8,761 nucleotides of DNA, taken from positions 1 to 8,761 of the forward strand of contig JAGLUH010000040.1 of the NCBI GenBank assembly GCA_023134875.1. Direction: 5' to 3'. Positions 6,168 to 8,761 of the stretch are shown here, one piece after another. This DNA is from Candidatus Zixiibacteriota bacterium (GTDB lineage: Bacteria > Zixibacteria > MSB-5A5 > CAIYYT01). A program made the translations under genes and the position numbers. Numbering within the stretch: the first letter of the stretch is position 1; each line of letters opens with the position of its first letter. Under the pieces are notes generated by a model. The model was not told the DNA's origin. It saw only the letters and a list, made by a program, of their open reading frames with translations, and did not search any database.

Positions 6168-6809
6168 TTAGTTTCCTACTTTTCTCAAGACCAATAACTT
6201 GGCGGTCTTGTCTGGTTCAGCCGTCTCGTACTCAGTGTTGAGAACAATTTCCCAGTTGTTGCCCAGCTTAGCGGAGTCGGGAGGAGACTCTGCTTGAGAT
6301 CGGGGCAAAATAAGCAGCCCGCCCGATAACAGGTGCGGCTCCGCCAGGCGACACAGGGTTTCAACACTGCCGACAGCCTTGGCGACAACATAATCCACCT
6401 GCTGAGGCGTTACTTTTTCCAACCTCTGAGGCAGGAACTGAATGCCGCTGAGGTCAAGCCGGCGTGCGATTGTCCGCTGCCATTCGATCTTGCGTCGGTT
6501 ACTTTCCACGCTAATTACTCGGAGGTCAGGATAGACCAGCTTGTGGACTATCCCGGGAAAACCGGCGCCGCTGCCCAGATCCAATAGGGTAGCATCTGGT
6601 CGGTATTCAACCAGGGTAAGCAACGCCAGGGAGTCAGAGATAAGTCGATCGGCAACCTGCTCCTGATTCTTCCGGGAGATCAGATTTATGCGACGGTTAG
6701 CTACCAGCAGCTCTTTCCTGAACAGTTGCAGCTTCTCCAGCAGATCAGGCGGCGGTGTAACCGGCAACGCTTCTATTAATTGCGATATTTGCTCCTGCAA
6801 GGCGGTCAT
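6168..6809 (-). CDS. rsmG: 16S rRNA (guanine-N7) methyltransferase RsmG (GidB)
   Basis: This 213-residue SAM-dependent methyltransferase makes m7G in the 530 loop of 16S rRNA (G527 in E. coli). In other bacteria its loss gives low-level streptomycin resistance. Visible motifs are NLISR (42-46), the SAM-binding glycine loop LDLGSGAGFPG (76-86), VISVESNRRKIEW (98-110) at the second strand and the core VDYVVAKAVGSVETL (138-152). Length is typical. The start ATG (6807-6809) overlaps the mnmG stop by four bases (ATGA). Upstream there is no Shine-Dalgarno sequence because the space is occupied by parS, so translation probably depends on coupling to mnmG. The mnmG-rsmG-parA-parB order is widely conserved. 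Confidence 0.97.
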   Translation of the reverse strand: MTALQEQISQLIEALPVTPPPDLLEKLQLFRKELLVANRRINLISRKNQEQVADRLISDSLALLTLVEYRPDATLLDLGSGAGFPGIVHKLVYPDLRVISVESNRRKIEWQRTIARRLDLSGIQFLPQRLEKVTPQQVDYVVAKAVGSVETLCRLAEPHLLSGGLLILPRSQAESPPDSAKLGNNWEIVLNTEYETAEPDKTAKLLVLRKVGN

Positions 6810-8665
6810 GATGTTTCACGTGAAACAGAAGCCTCATGCTTCCTTAGATGCACCAGCAATACGGCGATATCAGCGTAGGTCACTCCCGCGAGACGGGAGG
6901 CCTGCCCCAGATTGATCGGACGGTACTTCCCCAGCACTTCAATTGCTTCTTTCTTGAGGCCACGCAGCCGCAGGAAATCAAAGTCTTCCGGTATCGATTT
7001 CGATTCCAGCCTCTGAAAACGCTCAATTTCACGCTGCTGTTTCTGCAGGTAGCCCTGGTACTTGGTTTCAATTTCGACCAGTTCTCCCAGCCGTCGGGGG
7101 AAGCGACGGCAACCTCGGTCGGCTTTAGCGAGATCACGATATCTGACCTGAGGGCGCCGCAATAGTTGAGCAAGGCTTACCTTGTCACCATTGTCGCCTG
7201 CCGGCTCAACCGCCGATATCATCACCGTAGTCCGAGTGAGCCGCCTTTTCTCCTCCTCAATTAACTCACGATCCTGTAGGTGTTTATCATAGATAGCGTC
7301 ATCAATAAGGCCGAAGCGGCGGCCATACTTGAGCAGACGGTCGGCGGCGTTGTCTTCACGCAGCGCCAGGCGATACTCGGCGCGCGACGTAAACATCCGG
7401 TAGGGTTCAACCGGCACTTTGGTGATAAGATCATCGATCAACACGCCGATGTAGGCTTCCGAACGATCGAGGCAGAAAGGTTTCTCACCTCGCAGGCGCA
7501 GGGCGGCATTGATTCCGGCCATCAGGCCCTGGGCGGCGGCCTCTTCATAACCGGATGTACCGTTGATCTGACCGGCGAAATAGAGATTTTCCACTCTCCT
7601 GGTCTGAAGCGATGGCTTTATCTGATAAGTGGGAAAGAAATCGTACTCGATCGCATAGCCAGGGCGATTCATGGCGACGTTTTCCAGTCCCTCAATCGAG
7701 TGCAGCATATCAAGTTGTACATCTTCAGACAATGAGGTGGCAAGACCATTGATATAGATTTCACTGGTGTCGAGACCTTCCGGCTCCAGGAAAAGCTGAT
7801 GACGGGATTTATCGATAAAGCGGTGTATTTTATCCTCTATCGAGGGACAATAACGCGGCCCGACACCTGAGATTTGCCCTGAGAACAGGGCTGATTTGTG
7901 AATGTTGTCCCGGATAAGCTGGTGTGTTCGCTCCGCCGTATAGGCAATATAGCATAATGCCTTGTTTGTTAATGTATTGGTTGTGTGAAGCGAGAAGGGT
8001 TGAATCTCACTGTCACCCGGTTGGGGTTGCAGACGGTCGAATTCAACGGTCGTACCGTCAAGGCGGGGCGGGGTGCCGGTTTTCAGACGTCCGGCGATAA
8101 AGCCATGCGCAAGCAGCGATTCGGTCAAACCACAAGCGGGAGGCTCGTTGATGCGACCGGCCGGTATCTGGCGTTCGCCGATGTGTATCAACCCATTAAG
8201 AAAAGTACCGCAGGCCAGAATGGCAGCAGAGGCTTTCAGTTCTCGTCCATCCTGCAAGACAACACGATCAAATTTGCCCTTCTCAGTAACGATACCTGTA
8301 ACTAATCCCTCGATTAGCTCAAGATTGCTGATTTCAGCCAGCATCATTGTCGCCCGTTGGCGGTAGAGCTTGCGGTCGGCCTGGGCTCGCGATGACCAGA
8401 CCGCCGGTCCCTTGCTGCGGTTGAGTACCCGGAAATGGATGCCCGCCTGGTCGGCGATCTGCCCGATCAGGCCGCCGAGGGCATCGATCTCACGAACCAA
8501 CTGCCCCTTGCCGACACCTCCCACCGCCGGATTGCACGACATCTCACCGAGACGATCAAGATCACCACTGATCAAGAGAGTGGCCAGCCCCATTTTCGCT
8601 GTGGCAGCAGCCGCCTCAATTCCGGCATGACCGCCACCCACAACTATGACTTCATAGTCACTCAT
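6806..8665 (-). CDS. mnmG: tRNA uridine-34 5-carboxymethylaminomethyl modification enzyme MnmG (GidA)
   Basis: This full-length 619-residue FAD-dependent enzyme works with the GTPase MnmE to install the cmnm5 group on wobble U34 of certain tRNAs, supporting decoding of codons ending in A or G. The N-terminal dinucleotide-binding motif is VVGGGHAG (8-15). Family signatures follow: EMSCNPAVGGVGKG (41-54), GTFLNGLIHIGE (153-164), RLKTGTPPR (193-201), GVGPRYCPSIEDK (267-279) and AGQINGTSGYEEAA (364-377). A C-terminal helical domain binds MnmE/tRNA. The last residues, VSRETS, are encoded by the embedded parS site. The start ATG 8663-8665 gives the standard N-terminus, although there is no clear Shine-Dalgarno sequence. 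A promoter-like element lies immediately upstream. rsmG overlaps its stop by four bases. Confidence 0.98.
   Translation of the reverse strand: MSDYEVIVVGGGHAGIEAAAATAKMGLATLLISGDLDRLGEMSCNPAVGGVGKGQLVREIDALGGLIGQIADQAGIHFRVLNRSKGPAVWSSRAQADRKLYRQRATMMLAEISNLELIEGLVTGIVTEKGKFDRVVLQDGRELKASAAILACGTFLNGLIHIGERQIPAGRINEPPACGLTESLLAHGFIAGRLKTGTPPRLDGTTVEFDRLQPQPGDSEIQPFSLHTTNTLTNKALCYIAYTAERTHQLIRDNIHKSALFSGQISGVGPRYCPSIEDKIHRFIDKSRHQLFLEPEGLDTSEIYINGLATSLSEDVQLDMLHSIEGLENVAMNRPGYAIEYDFFPTYQIKPSLQTRRVENLYFAGQINGTSGYEEAAAQGLMAGINAALRLRGEKPFCLDRSEAYIGVLIDDLITKVPVEPYRMFTSRAEYRLALREDNAADRLLKYGRRFGLIDDAIYDKHLQDRELIEEEKRRLTRTTVMISAVEPAGDNGDKVSLAQLLRRPQVRYRDLAKADRGCRRFPRRLGELVEIETKYQGYLQKQQREIERFQRLESKSIPEDFDFLRLRGLKKEAIEVLGKYRPINLGQASRLAGVTYADIAVLLVHLRKHEASVSRETS
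6812..6827. other. parS: parS centromere site, perfect 16-bp consensus
   Basis: TGTTTCACGTGAAACA at 6812-6827 is a perfect palindrome identical to the B. subtilis parS consensus bound by Spo0J/ParB. It lies inside the 3' end of mnmG, encoding the VSRET of the C-terminus, and starts 3 bases upstream of the rsmG ATG. ParB, encoded in this window, is the expected ligand. A chance exact 16-mer is very unlikely. Confidence 0.97.
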
Positions 8666-8673
8666 AGATAATC

Positions 8674-8702
8674 ATAATACAAAGCTTACCGTCCAAGATC
8701 AA
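8674..8702 (-). promoter_or_regulatory. Sigma70-like promoter upstream of mnmG
   Basis: On the minus strand, TTGATC (8697-8702, 4 of 6 to -35), a 17-base spacer and TATTAT (8674-8679, 5 of 6 to -10) form a good sigma70-type promoter. Transcription would start at about 8667, two bases before the mnmG ATG, giving a nearly leaderless mRNA. This fits the lack of a Shine-Dalgarno sequence there. The remaining bases, 8703-8761, show no gene I can support in any minus-strand frame. Confidence 0.5.
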
Positions 8703-8761
8703 GAAGCAATCAACTTCGCACAAGCGCGTTTCGCTAAGTGCCAGCGGTATAGAATGTAACA

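Noticed and set aside
6542..6550. TGTGGACTA, DnaA-box-like
   Set aside because: Two mismatches to the consensus and located inside rsmG, away from the intergenic cluster.
7280..7735. 151-aa open frame on the plus strand
   Set aside because: Lies wholly inside mnmG on the opposite strand; mnmG is certain and the antisense frame has no recognisable motif.
8666..8761. Possible 3' end of mnmE, often found upstream of mnmG
   Set aside because: None of the three minus-strand frames shows the FCIGK ending of MnmE, and they contain stops; the 96 bases look noncoding.

Overview
The window is a bacterial chromosomal segment in which every gene I can support lies on the minus strand, so genes are read from high to low coordinates. 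Its core is the conserved chromosome-maintenance neighbourhood mnmG - rsmG - parA - parB, followed by a membrane-anchored M23 peptidase and a bactofilin. This order, the single-pass M23 protein and the bactofilin suggest a Gram-negative bacterium. It may belong to an uncultured FCB-like or Zixibacteria-like lineage, but that is a low-confidence inference from gene order alone. No rRNA, tRNA, CRISPR array or insertion sequence is visible.

Right part (8761 to 6091): a sigma70-like promoter lies directly upstream of mnmG (tRNA U34 modification). mnmG overlaps rsmG (16S rRNA m7G methyltransferase) by 4 bases. A perfect 16-bp parS centromere palindrome is embedded in the last codons of mnmG, just before the rsmG start. 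A 77-bp gap with a possible promoter then leads to parA.

Centre (6090 to 3292): parA (TTG start), parB, the M23 peptidase and the bactofilin are packed with overlaps of 4 and 1 bases and a 14-bp gap, so they probably form one operon. ParA, ParB and parS make up the chromosome segregation system. The M23 peptidase and bactofilin are a common cell-shape/peptidoglycan pair. Downstream of the bactofilin, a 160-bp gap carries two perfect, oppositely oriented DnaA boxes and a third degenerate one, which is a candidate origin element or DnaA-binding site.

Left-centre (3130 to 1346): an unrecognised two-TM membrane protein precedes a complete MoxR-family AAA+ ATPase. The DUF58/VWA genes that usually follow moxR are not seen.

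Left arm (1345 to 1): lines I counted by eye are markedly more AT-rich here (roughly 33-48% GC against more than 60% in sampled parts of mnmG and moxR). The arm holds a two-gene unit: an unrecognised 159-aa helical protein and, 4 bases downstream, a protein running off the window edge that carries a zincin HExxH motif (HEIGH). A TGTGA-N6-TCACA palindrome sits upstream of this unit. This is the accessory part of the window and the best candidate for something undescribed.
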